A stretch of DNA of 7,482 nucleotides from Sphingomonas sp. (GCA_025935515.1 JAICVC010000104.1:1-7482), one strand, 5' to 3'. Shown: positions 1 through 5,481, numbered from the stretch's first letter. Numbers and translations are program-made. Notes: generated from the sequence alone by a model not told the origin.

Positions 1-728
1 ACCGGGTCCCAGAACCAGTAGCCGCCCCAGCCGAGCTCGTAATAGGCCCAGTAGCTGCCCGCGGTGATCCCCAGCGTCAGCCAGACCCAAGCCGCCAGCA
101 CCCATGGCCGCATCGCCCGGGCGAGCCGGCTGTCGACCTCATTGGTCAGCAGCGCGCCGACAGCGAGGCTGAACGCGACCGACAGCCCGACGTAGCCGAG
201 GTAGAGCGTCGGTGGGTGGAAGGCGAGGCCCGGGTCCTGCAGCAGCGGGTTGAGCCCCTGCCCGTCCGGCGGCGCCGGAATCAGCCGCGCGAATGGGTTC
301 GAGGCGATCAGCAGAAAGGCGTAGAAGCCGAGCGCAAGCACCGCCTGGCTGCCGAGCGCGGCGATCAACGTCCGCCCGCTCGTCCGCCGGGAGAAGAGCC
401 CGACGAAGGCCCCCGCGACGGCGAGGATCGTCACCCACATCAGCATCGAGCCTTCGTGGTTCCCCCACGCCCCCGCCACCTTGTAAATGAACGGTTTGGC
501 GCTGTTGCTGTTGGCGAACACCAGCGAGACCGACATGTCGCTGCGCGCAAACACCAGGAGCAGCATTGCAAAGGCGATCAGCGTCAACCCGCCCTGCACG
601 ACCGCGACGGCGCGCATCGGGCGAGCGACCTCGATGTCGCTGCGCAGCGCCAGGATCATCAGCACGAACTGGTAGGCGGCGAGCCCGGCTGCGAGCCACA
701 GCGCGGCGAGCCCCGCTTCGGCTAACAT
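1..728 (-). CDS. ccmF: Cytochrome c heme lyase subunit CcmF (partial, C-terminus cut off by window edge)
   Basis: CcmF is the large inner-membrane protein of System I cytochrome c maturation; with CcmH it attaches heme carried by CcmE to the CXXCH cysteines of apocytochrome c in the periplasm. The visible 242 codons are strongly hydrophobic, with several membrane segments. Family motifs are clear: WGNHEGSMLMWV at about residues 88-99 (conserved His91), DPGLAFHPPTLYLGYVG at 165-181 (His171), and the start of the tryptophan-rich WWD heme-handling motif, WGGYWFWDP, at 234-242, where the window ends. CcmF is usually about 650 residues, so well over half is missing. The ATG at 728 is chosen because GAGG lies 7 bases upstream and the N-terminus fits the family. 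It follows ccmE on the same strand after a gap of about 106 bp that holds a palindromic repeat, unlike the tight joints among ccmC, ccmD and ccmE. Identity is near certain from the motifs and the operon. Confidence 0.96.
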   Translation of the reverse strand, partial: MLAEAGLAALWLAAGLAAYQFVLMILALRSDIEVARPMRAVAVVQGGLTLIAFAMLLLVFARSDMSVSLVFANSNSAKPFIYKVAGAWGNHEGSMLMWVTILAVAGAFVGLFSRRTSGRTLIAALGSQAVLALGFYAFLLIASNPFARLIPAPPDGQGLNPLLQDPGLAFHPPTLYLGYVGLSVAFSLAVGALLTNEVDSRLARAMRPWVLAAWVWLTLGITAGSYWAYYELGWGGYWFWDP

Positions 729-738
729 GCGATCGCCT

Positions 739-824
739 CGTCATGCCGAACTCGTTTTAGCATCCATTTCGGAGACCGCACCGCCGGTTTCATGGATGGA
801 CCCTGAAACAACTTCAGGGTGACG
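739..824. repeat. Imperfect palindromic intergenic repeat between ccmE and ccmF
   Basis: Two 29-base arms, 739-767 and 796-824, are inverted copies of each other with about 20 of 29 matches. Both outer ends read CGTCA on their own strand and the inner ends read TCCAT. The right arm also folds on itself: CCCTGAA (801-807) pairs perfectly with TTCAGGG (813-819) across a 5-base loop. The element fills nearly all of the ccmE-ccmF gap. It resembles repeats built on CCTGAAACAAGTTCAGG that I recall as dispersed in sphingomonad genomes, but that is memory, not a search. In the ccm transcript it could act as a stabilising or processing hairpin; there is no T-run to make it a standard terminator. Confidence 0.6.
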
Positions 825-834
825 GAAAGAGACT

Positions 835-1275
835 TCACCGCTCGAGCGTCTTCGCGGCCTTGTGCTCCGCGGCGAGATTGCCGAGCTGGGGCGGCATGTA
901 GCGCTCGTCATGCTTGGCGAGGATCGTGTCTGCGACGAAGGTGCCGTTCCGCATCCGTCCCTCGGCCACGGCGCCGCTGCCCTCGCGGAACAGGTCAGGG
1001 ACGATCCCGCGATAGGCGACCGGCGTCTGCGCGCGGCCGTCGGTGACGACGAAGCGGATCGTCACGCCGTCAGGTCCGTGCCGGATCGATCCCTTCTCGA
1101 CCATCCCGCCGAGGCGCATGGCCTGCCCCTCCGCAGCCTTCCCGGCGGCAACGTCGGCCGGGGTGAAGAAGTAGGAGGCGCGGTCCCTTAGGCCCCACAT
1201 TGCGAGCAAAACCGCGAGAAGCACCGCCGCCGCCGCGGCGATGACCAGCACCAGACGCTGGTTCTTCGGCTTCAT
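835..1275 (-). CDS. ccmE: Periplasmic heme chaperone CcmE
   Basis: CcmE is a membrane-anchored periplasmic chaperone that binds heme covalently through a histidine after loading by CcmC and hands it to CcmF/CcmH. The 146-residue protein has a short basic N-terminus, one membrane anchor at about residues 8-28, and an OB-fold-like soluble domain. The defining heme-attachment motif is present as LAKHDERYMPP (119-129), with His122 the covalent ligand and Tyr126 the usual axial partner. The length is normal for the family. The ATG at 1275 is preferred because AGGA sits 8 bases upstream; an in-frame ATG at 1284 would add three residues but has its AGG directly against the start codon. The gene begins 10 bases after the ccmD stop, so the two are almost certainly cotranscribed. 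Confidence 0.96.
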   Translation of the reverse strand: MKPKNQRLVLVIAAAAAVLLAVLLAMWGLRDRASYFFTPADVAAGKAAEGQAMRLGGMVEKGSIRHGPDGVTIRFVVTDGRAQTPVAYRGIVPDLFREGSGAVAEGRMRNGTFVADTILAKHDERYMPPQLGNLAAEHKAAKTLER

Positions 1276-1285
1276 TGCCGCCATC

Positions 1286-1414
1286 CTATTGGCGACGCAG
1301 CGCGTCGGCCGCCGCTTCCGCGCGGCGCATCGACGCGAATGACCACAGCAGCAGCGCAATGGTCAGCGCCACGGCCGCTCCGTAAGCCGCGATCACGAAC
1401 GGCCAGGGGTTCAT
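1286..1414 (-). CDS. ccmD: Heme exporter accessory protein CcmD
   Basis: This is a 42-residue membrane protein that supports release of heme-loaded CcmE from the CcmABC complex. It shows the simple CcmD pattern: a short N-terminus with WPFVIAAYG at residues 4-12, one transmembrane helix at about 8-28, and a cytoplasmic tail rich in Arg and Ala (RRAEAAADALRRQ). Its ATG shares bases with the ccmC stop (ATGA at 1414-1411), a typical translationally coupled joint, and ccmE follows 10 bases after its TAG. The sequence alone is too short to be decisive, but position between ccmC and ccmE, size and topology make the assignment firm. A longer reading in the same frame extends upstream into ccmC, but that part merely overlaps ccmC and has no family resemblance. 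Confidence 0.9.
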   Translation of the reverse strand: MNPWPFVIAAYGAAVALTIALLLWSFASMRRAEAAADALRRQ

Positions 1415-2124
1415 GCGCCCATCCTCCGCATCCGCGCCTCGACCTTGGCATGGGCGAGCTCGGCCCGCATCCGCATCAGCGTCGCCGCCCCGAACAGGCA
1501 GGAAAACCCGACCAGGGTCAGCGGCAGCGGCCACAGGATCGAGCTGTCGATGCTCGAGCCGGTGATGCCGATGCTCTCGCCCTGGTGCAGCGTGCGCCAC
1601 CACAGGACGGAATAATGGATGATCGGCAGGTTGATCGCCCCGACCAGGCCGTAGATCGCGGCAATGCGCCCTTCCCCGCCGCGCTCACGCTCGGCCGATG
1701 CCAGCGCGATGTAGCCAAGGTAGAGGAAGAACAGGACCAGCATCGAGGTCAGCCGTCCGTCCCACTCCCACCACGTGCCCCAGGTCGGACGGCCCCAGAT
1801 CGATCCGGTGATCAGGCAGATGGCCGCGAACGTCGCGCCCGCCGGCGCCACCGCGCGTCCCGCCACCGCCGCCAGCGGATGCCGCCAGACCAGCTGGCTT
1901 ACCGAGGCTGCCGCAATGCCCAGCCACCCGGCCATGCCGAGCCAGGCCGAAGGCACGTGGATATAGAGGATCCGCACCGTCTCGCCCTGCAGATAATCGG
2001 GCGGCGTCAGCGTCAGGCCCGCCGCCATTCCGCCGATCGCCAGGACCAGGCCGGTCAGCAGCAGCCAGCTCGTCGCCGGCCGGGCGAAGCGCAGGAAACG
2101 GGCGGGATTGGCTAAGGCGTGCAT
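1411..2124 (-). CDS. ccmC: Heme exporter/loading protein CcmC
   Basis: CcmC is the inner-membrane protein that presents heme to CcmE in the periplasm. The 237-residue product is polytopic with about six membrane segments. It contains the WWD motif WGRPTWGTWWEWDGRL (110-124) in a periplasmic loop, flanked by the two conserved histidines that ligate heme: His56 in YIHVPSAWL and His170 in IIHYSVLWW. The length matches the family. The start at 2124 is the only sensible ATG, but AGGA lies about 15 bases upstream, further than usual, so translation initiation may be weak. It is the first ccm gene visible; ccmA and ccmB, which often precede it, are absent from the upstream side and must lie elsewhere. 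It overlaps ccmD by 4 bases. Confidence 0.96.
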   Translation of the reverse strand: MHALANPARFLRFARPATSWLLLTGLVLAIGGMAAGLTLTPPDYLQGETVRILYIHVPSAWLGMAGWLGIAAASVSQLVWRHPLAAVAGRAVAPAGATFAAICLITGSIWGRPTWGTWWEWDGRLTSMLVLFFLYLGYIALASAERERGGEGRIAAIYGLVGAINLPIIHYSVLWWRTLHQGESIGITGSSIDSSILWPLPLTLVGFSCLFGAATLMRMRAELAHAKVEARMRRMGA

Positions 2125-2147
2125 CGGCGAAAGTTGCTTTCCTGGAT

Positions 2148-2250
2148 CCGCTCATCCTGAGTAGCCGGTGAGCCTGTCGAACCGGGGTATCGAAGGACGT
2201 GCTTCGATACGGGCCTTCGGCTTCGCTCAGTCCCTACTCAGCATGAGCGG
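2148..2250. repeat. Large palindromic intergenic repeat (cruciform-like) between the dehydrogenase gene and ccmC
   Basis: A 103-base element is bounded by 17-base inverted arms, 2148-2164 and 2234-2250, that match at 16 of 17 positions (CCGCTCAT..TGAGTAG type). Nested inside is a perfect 9-bp stem, GTATCGAAG (2187-2195) with CTTCGATAC (2202-2210), around a 6-base loop, and a short TGAGC/GCTCA pair lies between inner and outer stems. It fills most of the 143-base gap between the dehydrogenase stop and the ccmC start. The pattern (CTCATCCTGAGTAGCC... TATCGAAGG) is one I recall as a dispersed repeat in sphingomonads; this is memory, not a search. Transcription leaving the dehydrogenase gene reads through it, so it could attenuate or terminate, although no T-run follows. 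Confidence 0.7.
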
Positions 2251-2267
2251 TTCGGGGAAGATGCTGC

Positions 2268-3317
2268 TCAGCCTCTTCCGATCAGCCGCTGCGCCATGGC
2301 GTCGGCGACTGCGGCCGGGTCGCGCCCGCTGGCCTGGCTCTCGGCCCAGATCTGCTCGAGCCGCGCCGGGATGCCCTCGATCCGCTGGCGCACCAGGCCG
2401 GCATCGCCGTCGCCGAGATATTCGGTGCAGACATTGATGATCCCGCCGGCGTTGATCACATAGTCGGGCGCATAGAGGATTCCGCGGGCGTGGAGGCGCT
2501 GGCCGTCCTCGGGCGTCGCCAGCTGGTTGTTGGCGCCGCCCGAGACAATCGGCGTCCTCAGCGCCGCAATCGATTCCTCGGTGAGGATCGCGCCGAGCGC
2601 GTTCGGGCTGACCACGTCGGCCTCCAGTCCGAGGATTTCTTTTGGCGACACCACCGTGCCGCTCGTCGCATCCGCAAGCTTTTGCGCCTTCGCCTGGTCG
2701 ACATCGGCGATGCTGAGCTTCGCTCCATCCGCGCAGGCGTGCAGCGCGACTCCCGTCGCGACGCTGCCGGCGCCCTGCATCGCGATGTGCAGCCCGCTGA
2801 GGCTGTCCTTGCCGAGTGCGCGCTTGACCGCCGCCTTGATGCCGAGGAACACGCCGAGCGAGGTGTGCGGACCCGGGTCCCCGCCGACGTCGCTGCCGCT
2901 GTTGGGCAGGCCGGCGACAAATTTCGTCGAGCGCGCGACCTCGATCATGTCGGCGACGTTGATTCCGACGTCTTCGGCGGTGACGTAGCGCCCGCCCAGG
3001 CCCTCGACCGCCTTGCCGAAGGCATGCAGCATGTCCGGCGTCTTGGTGCGCTCCGCATCGGCCAGGATCACCGACTTCCCCCCGCCGAGCGGCAGGCCCG
3101 CCATCGCATTCTTGTAACTCATCCCCCGCGACAGCCGCAGCGCGTCGGTCAGCGCTTCCGCATCCTCGGCATAATGCCAGAACCGGCAGCCGCCGGCGGC
3201 CGGACCGAGGTGGGTCGAATGGAGTGCGATGATCGCCTTGAGGCCGCACTTCTCGTCGGTGACGAAGTGGATGTCCTCATGCGCGTCGAAGTCGGGCAAG
3301 CCCCAGGGCGTCGTCAT
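2268..3317 (-). CDS. Glu/Leu/Phe/Val-family amino-acid dehydrogenase (leucine dehydrogenase-like)
   Basis: This NAD-dependent cytosolic enzyme family reversibly deaminates branched-chain or aromatic amino acids to 2-oxo acids and ammonia. The 349-residue protein has an N-terminal dimerisation/catalytic domain with GMSYKNAMAGLPLGGGKSVI (65-84), where Lys69 and Lys81 match the substrate-binding and catalytic lysines (Lys68/Lys80) of Bacillus leucine dehydrogenase, and TAEDVG (113-118). The C-terminal NAD domain has the dinucleotide motif QGAGSVA (181-187), an acidic end to the second strand (IADVD, 203-207) favouring NAD over NADP, then GGANNQLA and PDYVINAGGIINV. Length is typical. The exact substrate is open: Ala41 stands where leucine dehydrogenase has a pocket Leu (GPALGG becomes GPAAGG). 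The N-terminus aligns with the family, though no clear Shine-Dalgarno precedes the ATG at 3317. It is on the same strand as the ccm genes but is separated from them by a palindromic repeat, so cotranscription is doubtful. Confidence 0.9.
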   Translation of the reverse strand: MTTPWGLPDFDAHEDIHFVTDEKCGLKAIIALHSTHLGPAAGGCRFWHYAEDAEALTDALRLSRGMSYKNAMAGLPLGGGKSVILADAERTKTPDMLHAFGKAVEGLGGRYVTAEDVGINVADMIEVARSTKFVAGLPNSGSDVGGDPGPHTSLGVFLGIKAAVKRALGKDSLSGLHIAMQGAGSVATGVALHACADGAKLSIADVDQAKAQKLADATSGTVVSPKEILGLEADVVSPNALGAILTEESIAALRTPIVSGGANNQLATPEDGQRLHARGILYAPDYVINAGGIINVCTEYLGDGDAGLVRQRIEGIPARLEQIWAESQASGRDPAAVADAMAQRLIGRG

Positions 3318-3360
3318 GTCGATTGAGTTGTCCGGTGTTCAGTGAATTTCTTGTGGTGGC

Positions 3361-3385
3361 CCCCGCAAAGCATGACTTTGCGGGG
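3361..3385. other. Perfect hairpin downstream of tRNA-His
   Basis: CCCCGCAAAG (3361-3370) pairs perfectly with CTTTGCGGGG (3376-3385) around a 5-base loop. It begins 10 bases past the encoded CCA end of tRNA-His on the minus strand and about 44 bases before the dehydrogenase start, so it is placed to stop tRNA transcription or mark the precursor's 3' trailer for processing. No T-run follows on either strand, so a classical intrinsic terminator is not demonstrated. Confidence 0.5.
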
Positions 3386-3395
3386 AGTTCGAAAA

Positions 3396-3473
3396 TGGGG
3401 CGATCGAGGGGACTTGAACCCCCGACCCCTGGTACCACAAACCAGTGCTCTAACCAGCTGAGCTACGATCGCC
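3396..3473 (-). tRNA. tRNA-His (anticodon GTG)
   Basis: The minus strand folds into a complete cloverleaf. The 7-bp acceptor GCGATCG (3466-3472) pairs with CGATCGC (3400-3406). T8-A9 and the D-arm TAGCTCAG follow; the anticodon stem CTGGT/ACCAG encloses TTGTGGT with anticodon GTG at 3436-3438; the T-arm is GGGGG/CCCCT around TTCAAGT. The extra 5' nucleotide G-1 is encoded at 3473 opposite discriminator C73 (3399), the identity pair for histidyl-tRNA synthetase, and CCA is encoded at 3396-3398. The annotation includes G-1 and CCA. The GTG anticodon decodes both His codons. Confidence 0.97.
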
Positions 3474-3730
3474 ACGGTGTATCAAAGGAGGGTTCCTTCG
3501 GCCGCGCGCGCCACTTAAGGGGCGGGGCAACCGAAGGCAAGGACGGGCAAACCAACGAACGCTGCCCTTTCCTACAGCAGCTCATGTGCGATAAATGGAC
3601 CGCTCTCCCTTCCTTGGAGGAGAGCCCATGCCAGTCTTTTACCAATCCCAAACAGCCGCAGGCCGCTCCATTCTGCGAAATGCACCCATTCACTCAATTT
3701 GCGGGCTGACCATCGCGCGCGCGTAGGACC
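3474..3730. other. Gene-poor intergenic stretch between tRNA-His and the HIT gene region
   Basis: About 257 bases hold no convincing gene. Open frames on both strands here lack family resemblance and have the irregular, less GC-biased codon use of non-coding DNA. Two inverted repeats are visible: CCTTCGG (3495-3501) with CCGAAGG (3531-3537) around a GC-rich interior, just upstream of tRNA-His; and GCTCTCC (3602-3608) with GGAGAGC (3619-3625) around a 10-base loop. The tRNA-His promoter should lie in the right-hand 3474-3540 part on the minus strand, but I cannot name convincing -35/-10 boxes. A small RNA is possible, not shown. Confidence 0.4.
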
Positions 3731-3784
3731 ATGAACTTTGTGAACTTTCGCGGCAGATTGAAACTTGAGGCAGCTAGACCATGA
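3731..3784 (+). CDS. Possible 17-residue leader ORF coupled to the HIT gene
   Basis: ATG at 3731 opens a 17-codon frame (MNFVNFRGRLKLEAARP) whose TGA at 3782-3784 overlaps the ATG of the downstream HIT gene as ATGA, the arrangement typical of translational coupling. The start has only a close AGGA (3 bases away). Codon use is unlike the neighbouring genes (AGA, AAA, CTT, TTT, GCA, CCA), which argues against an ordinary protein and leaves a chance frame quite likely. The first bases also form a direct repeat, TGAACTTT spaced by 9 bases, at 3732-3748. Confidence 0.2.
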   Translation: MNFVNFRGRLKLEAARP

Positions 3785-4206
3785 ACGCGACGATCGAGAA
3801 GTTCGGCTATCCGGCAACGCTGATCGCGGAATTCGAGCATTGGTTGGTACTCCTGCGGCCGGCGCAGCCAACGCTCGGTAGCCTGGTGCTGGCCGCGAAG
3901 AGCGACGCCACGGCCTATGGCTCCCTGCCCCGCGCCGTCTTCGCCGAGCAGGCCGACGCTGTCGCCGCGATCGAGCGAGCGCTGGCGGGCTTCCCCGGCT
4001 ACGAGCGGATCAATTATCTGATGCTGATGATGGTCGACCCCCACGTCCACTTCCACGTCATCTCGCGCTATTCCGCGGCGCGCAGTTGGAACGGAATCGA
4101 GTTCGCCGACGCCGGCTGGCCGGGTCCGCCGCGGCTCGATGCTGCGGTGACGCTCGACGCCGAGCAACTCCGCGCTTTGGCCGCCGAAATCGCGTTAAAC
4201 TTTTGA
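3781..4206 (+). CDS. HIT-family nucleotide hydrolase/transferase-like protein
   Basis: HIT (histidine triad) proteins are small cytosolic enzymes that cleave nucleotide phosphoramidates, dinucleoside polyphosphates or related nucleotidyl compounds through a nucleotidyl-His intermediate. The 141-residue protein carries the signature HVHFHVI at 88-94, in which His90, the middle histidine, is the expected nucleophile, preceded by INYLMLMMVDP and followed by a C-terminal DAGWPGPP (110-117). The N-terminal part (WLVLLRPAQPTLGSLVLAAK, 21-40) matches the strand region that lines the nucleotide site in the family. The specific substrate cannot be read from the sequence. The start at 3781 has GAGG 10 bases upstream, and the next reasonable Met is far inside the domain. 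The Crp/Fnr gene follows on the same strand after 84 bases; that gap is large enough for its own promoter. Confidence 0.88.
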   Translation: MNATIEKFGYPATLIAEFEHWLVLLRPAQPTLGSLVLAAKSDATAYGSLPRAVFAEQADAVAAIERALAGFPGYERINYLMLMMVDPHVHFHVISRYSAARSWNGIEFADAGWPGPPRLDAAVTLDAEQLRALAAEIALNF

Positions 4207-4290
4207 TAACTGCCGGCGATATCCCAACTGCGGTAATAACTTGCGTGGGACGTTTCGTGCGCGCATCGTCCCTGCGGGGAGAGAGAGCGC

Positions 4291-5004
4291 ATGGCGAGTC
4301 GCCGCGCGAAATCGCCCACCGAAACGGTGTCCCTGCGGGAGACGCTGGTCTCGGCGGGCCTGGAACCTCGGCTTGCCGACCTGCTCGACAAGATGCCGCA
4401 CCGCGTCGTCCAGGTCGAGGCGCGGCGGCCGTTCCGCGAACCCGGCGCGATGCGCGACGAAGTGATGTTCGTCCGCTCCGGGATTCTGTCGAAGTTCAAG
4501 TCCGACGCGTCCGGCCGGCGCCAGATCGTGGCCTTGCGCTTCCCCGGCGAAGGGATCCTGCCGCGCGAGGGGACCGCGCAATACGGCATCCAGGCGATCG
4601 TCCGCAGCGAAGTGATGATCGGCAAGGCCCGCGACTTCGACCCGATCGTCGCCGACCATCCCGAAATGCAGCGCTTCTTCTGGCGGCTGGTCCAGCGCAA
4701 CGAGGACATCGGTTACGAGTGGCTGGTCAATTGCGGACGGCGCGATTCCACTGCCCGCGTGGCCCATCTCCTGTGCGAAACCGCGGTCCGGATGCACGTG
4801 GATGCGAATGACCGGATGCTCAACCCGTTCACCCAGCAGCAGATCGCCGACATCACCGGCCAGACGTCGGTCAACGTCAACCGCGTGCTTGCCGACATGG
4901 AGCGGCAGGGGCTGATCAAGCGCAAGGGCCGCGAGATCGAGTTCACCGACTGGTCGGAAATGCGCCGCGTCGCGAGCTTCCAGCCGGCCTATCTGGAGAT
5001 CTGA
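4291..5004 (+). CDS. Crp/Fnr-family transcriptional regulator
   Basis: This is a 237-residue DNA-binding regulator of the Crp/Fnr superfamily. The N-terminal two-thirds is a cyclic-nucleotide-binding-type beta-roll (about 35-115, including FVRSGILSKFKSDASGRRQIVALRFPGEGI at 60-89), followed by the long dimerisation helix (about 120-145) and a C-terminal winged helix-turn-helix, NPFTQQQIADITGQTSVNVNRVLADMERQGLI (178-209). It has only two cysteines (148 and 162) and no N-terminal Cys cluster, so it is not an iron-sulfur oxygen sensor like Fnr; it is closer in layout to FixK-type members, and its effector is unknown. The ATG at 4291 is preceded by a purine-rich GGGGAGAGAGAG that can serve as ribosome-binding site. 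The gene is the last on the plus strand before a hairpin and the oppositely oriented tRNA-Val. Confidence 0.92.
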   Translation: MASRRAKSPTETVSLRETLVSAGLEPRLADLLDKMPHRVVQVEARRPFREPGAMRDEVMFVRSGILSKFKSDASGRRQIVALRFPGEGILPREGTAQYGIQAIVRSEVMIGKARDFDPIVADHPEMQRFFWRLVQRNEDIGYEWLVNCGRRDSTARVAHLLCETAVRMHVDANDRMLNPFTQQQIADITGQTSVNVNRVLADMERQGLIKRKGREIEFTDWSEMRRVASFQPAYLEI

Positions 5005-5024
5005 GAAGCCAAGGCTACGGAGGA

Positions 5025-5064
5025 CATCCTGCATAGCTCGCCTACTGGCGAGCGGCGCAGGATG
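5025..5064. terminator. Two-stage hairpin between the crp/fnr gene and tRNA-Val (likely bidirectional terminator)
   Basis: The outer stem CATCCTGC (5025-5032) pairs with GCAGGATG (5057-5064), 8 bp. After a 3x3 internal loop, the inner stem GCTCGCC (5036-5042) pairs with GGCGAGC (5047-5053) around a TACT tetraloop. It lies 20 bases past the regulator stop and between two convergent transcription units, so it can serve both. No T-run follows on either strand. Its outer stem includes two bases of the tRNA-Val CCA end (5063-5064). Confidence 0.55.
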
Positions 5065-5137
5065 GTGGGCGCGACAGGGATTGAACCTGTGACCCCACCC
5101 GTGTGAAGGGTGTGCTCTACCGCTGAGCTACGCGCCC
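5063..5137 (-). tRNA. tRNA-Val (anticodon CAC)
   Basis: The minus strand gives a full cloverleaf: acceptor GGGCGCG (5131-5137) pairs with CGCGCCC (5067-5073), followed by TAGCTCAGC, an anticodon stem CACCC/GGGTG enclosing TTCACAC with anticodon CAC at 5103-5105, and a T-arm ACAGG/CCTGT around TTCAATC. The discriminator is A73 (5066) and CCA is encoded (5063-5065). It reads the GUG valine codon, frequent in GC-rich genomes. It lies 51 bases downstream of hupB on the same strand and may share its transcript. Confidence 0.96.
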
Positions 5138-5188
5138 ACGCTGTGGTGGAAGGCGGCGGATATAGTGCCGGCGCGGCGGCTGTCTAGC

Positions 5189-5461
5189 TTATTGAACCGC
5201 GTCCTTGAGCACCTTTCCGGGCCGGAACTTGGGCTGCGAGCTGGCCTTGATCTGCATCGGCTCGCCGGTGCGCGGATTGCGGCCGGTCGACGCCTTGCGC
5301 CGGGTGACCGAGAAGTTGCCGAAGCCGACGAGGCGCACTTCGTCGCCGCGCTTCAGGGCCGAAGTGACCACCTCGAGCATCGTCTCGACGGCGCGCATCG
5401 CGTCGTTGCGGCTGAGCCCCGAGCGGTCGGCGACGTGACCGATCAGTTCCTGCTTGTTCAT
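5189..5461 (-). CDS. hupB: DNA-binding protein HU (HU-beta type)
   Basis: HU is a small nucleoid-associated protein that bends and compacts DNA as a dimer. The 90 residues show the full fold: N-terminal helices (MNKQELIGHVADRSGLSRNDAMRAVE), the core GFGNFSVTRRKASTGRNPRTGEPMQI (46-71), and the C-terminal helix KFRPGKVLKDAV. RNPRTGE (61-67) is the beta-arm tip, with Pro63 the residue that intercalates into DNA. Length is exactly typical. The start at 5461 has GGAGAG 8 bases upstream. In E. coli and many other Proteobacteria hupB follows lon directly; here a ClpP-like gene on the opposite strand stands between, so hupB must have its own promoter in 5462-5652. That leader contains an inverted repeat and repeated CAAGACTCGG boxes. 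Confidence 0.97.
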   Translation of the reverse strand: MNKQELIGHVADRSGLSRNDAMRAVETMLEVVTSALKRGDEVRLVGFGNFSVTRRKASTGRNPRTGEPMQIKASSQPKFRPGKVLKDAVQ

Positions 5462-5481
5462 TTTCCAAGCTCTCCCTCACC

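Noticed and set aside
139..744. Long open frames overlapping ccmF on both strands
   Set aside because: They are Arg/Pro/Ala-rich readings caused by high GC; the ccmF frame alone has membrane segments and family motifs.
1339..2115. A 258-codon plus-strand open frame opposite ccmC/ccmD
   Set aside because: Low-complexity composition rich in Arg, Gln and Pro with no domain, antisense to clear ccm genes.
2490..3326. Long plus-strand frame and an alternative minus frame across the dehydrogenase
   Set aside because: No family motifs; the dehydrogenase frame has all catalytic and NAD-binding motifs in order.
3513..3540. TTGCCT/TTAAGT as a tRNA-His promoter on the minus strand
   Set aside because: Spacing is about 16 bases but both hexamers are poor matches and lie within an inverted repeat.
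3463..3693. A 76-codon minus-strand frame upstream of tRNA-His
   Set aside because: It starts in the intergenic stretch, runs into tRNA-His and has no recognisable features or ribosome-binding site.
3732..3748. Possible LexA (SOS) box, GAAC repeated
   Set aside because: The alphaproteobacterial box is GTTC-N7-GTTC (or its complement); here the two GAAC copies are only 5 bases apart.
4203..4239. TTGATA and TAATAA as a promoter or Fnr box for the regulator gene
   Set aside because: The spacer is 25 bases, too long for sigma70, and there is no ATCAA half-site at the Fnr spacing.
4195..5034. A 279-codon minus-strand frame opposite the Crp/Fnr gene
   Set aside because: It resembles a protein only as a mirror of GC-rich codons; the plus-strand frame has a full cNMP-binding and HTH layout.
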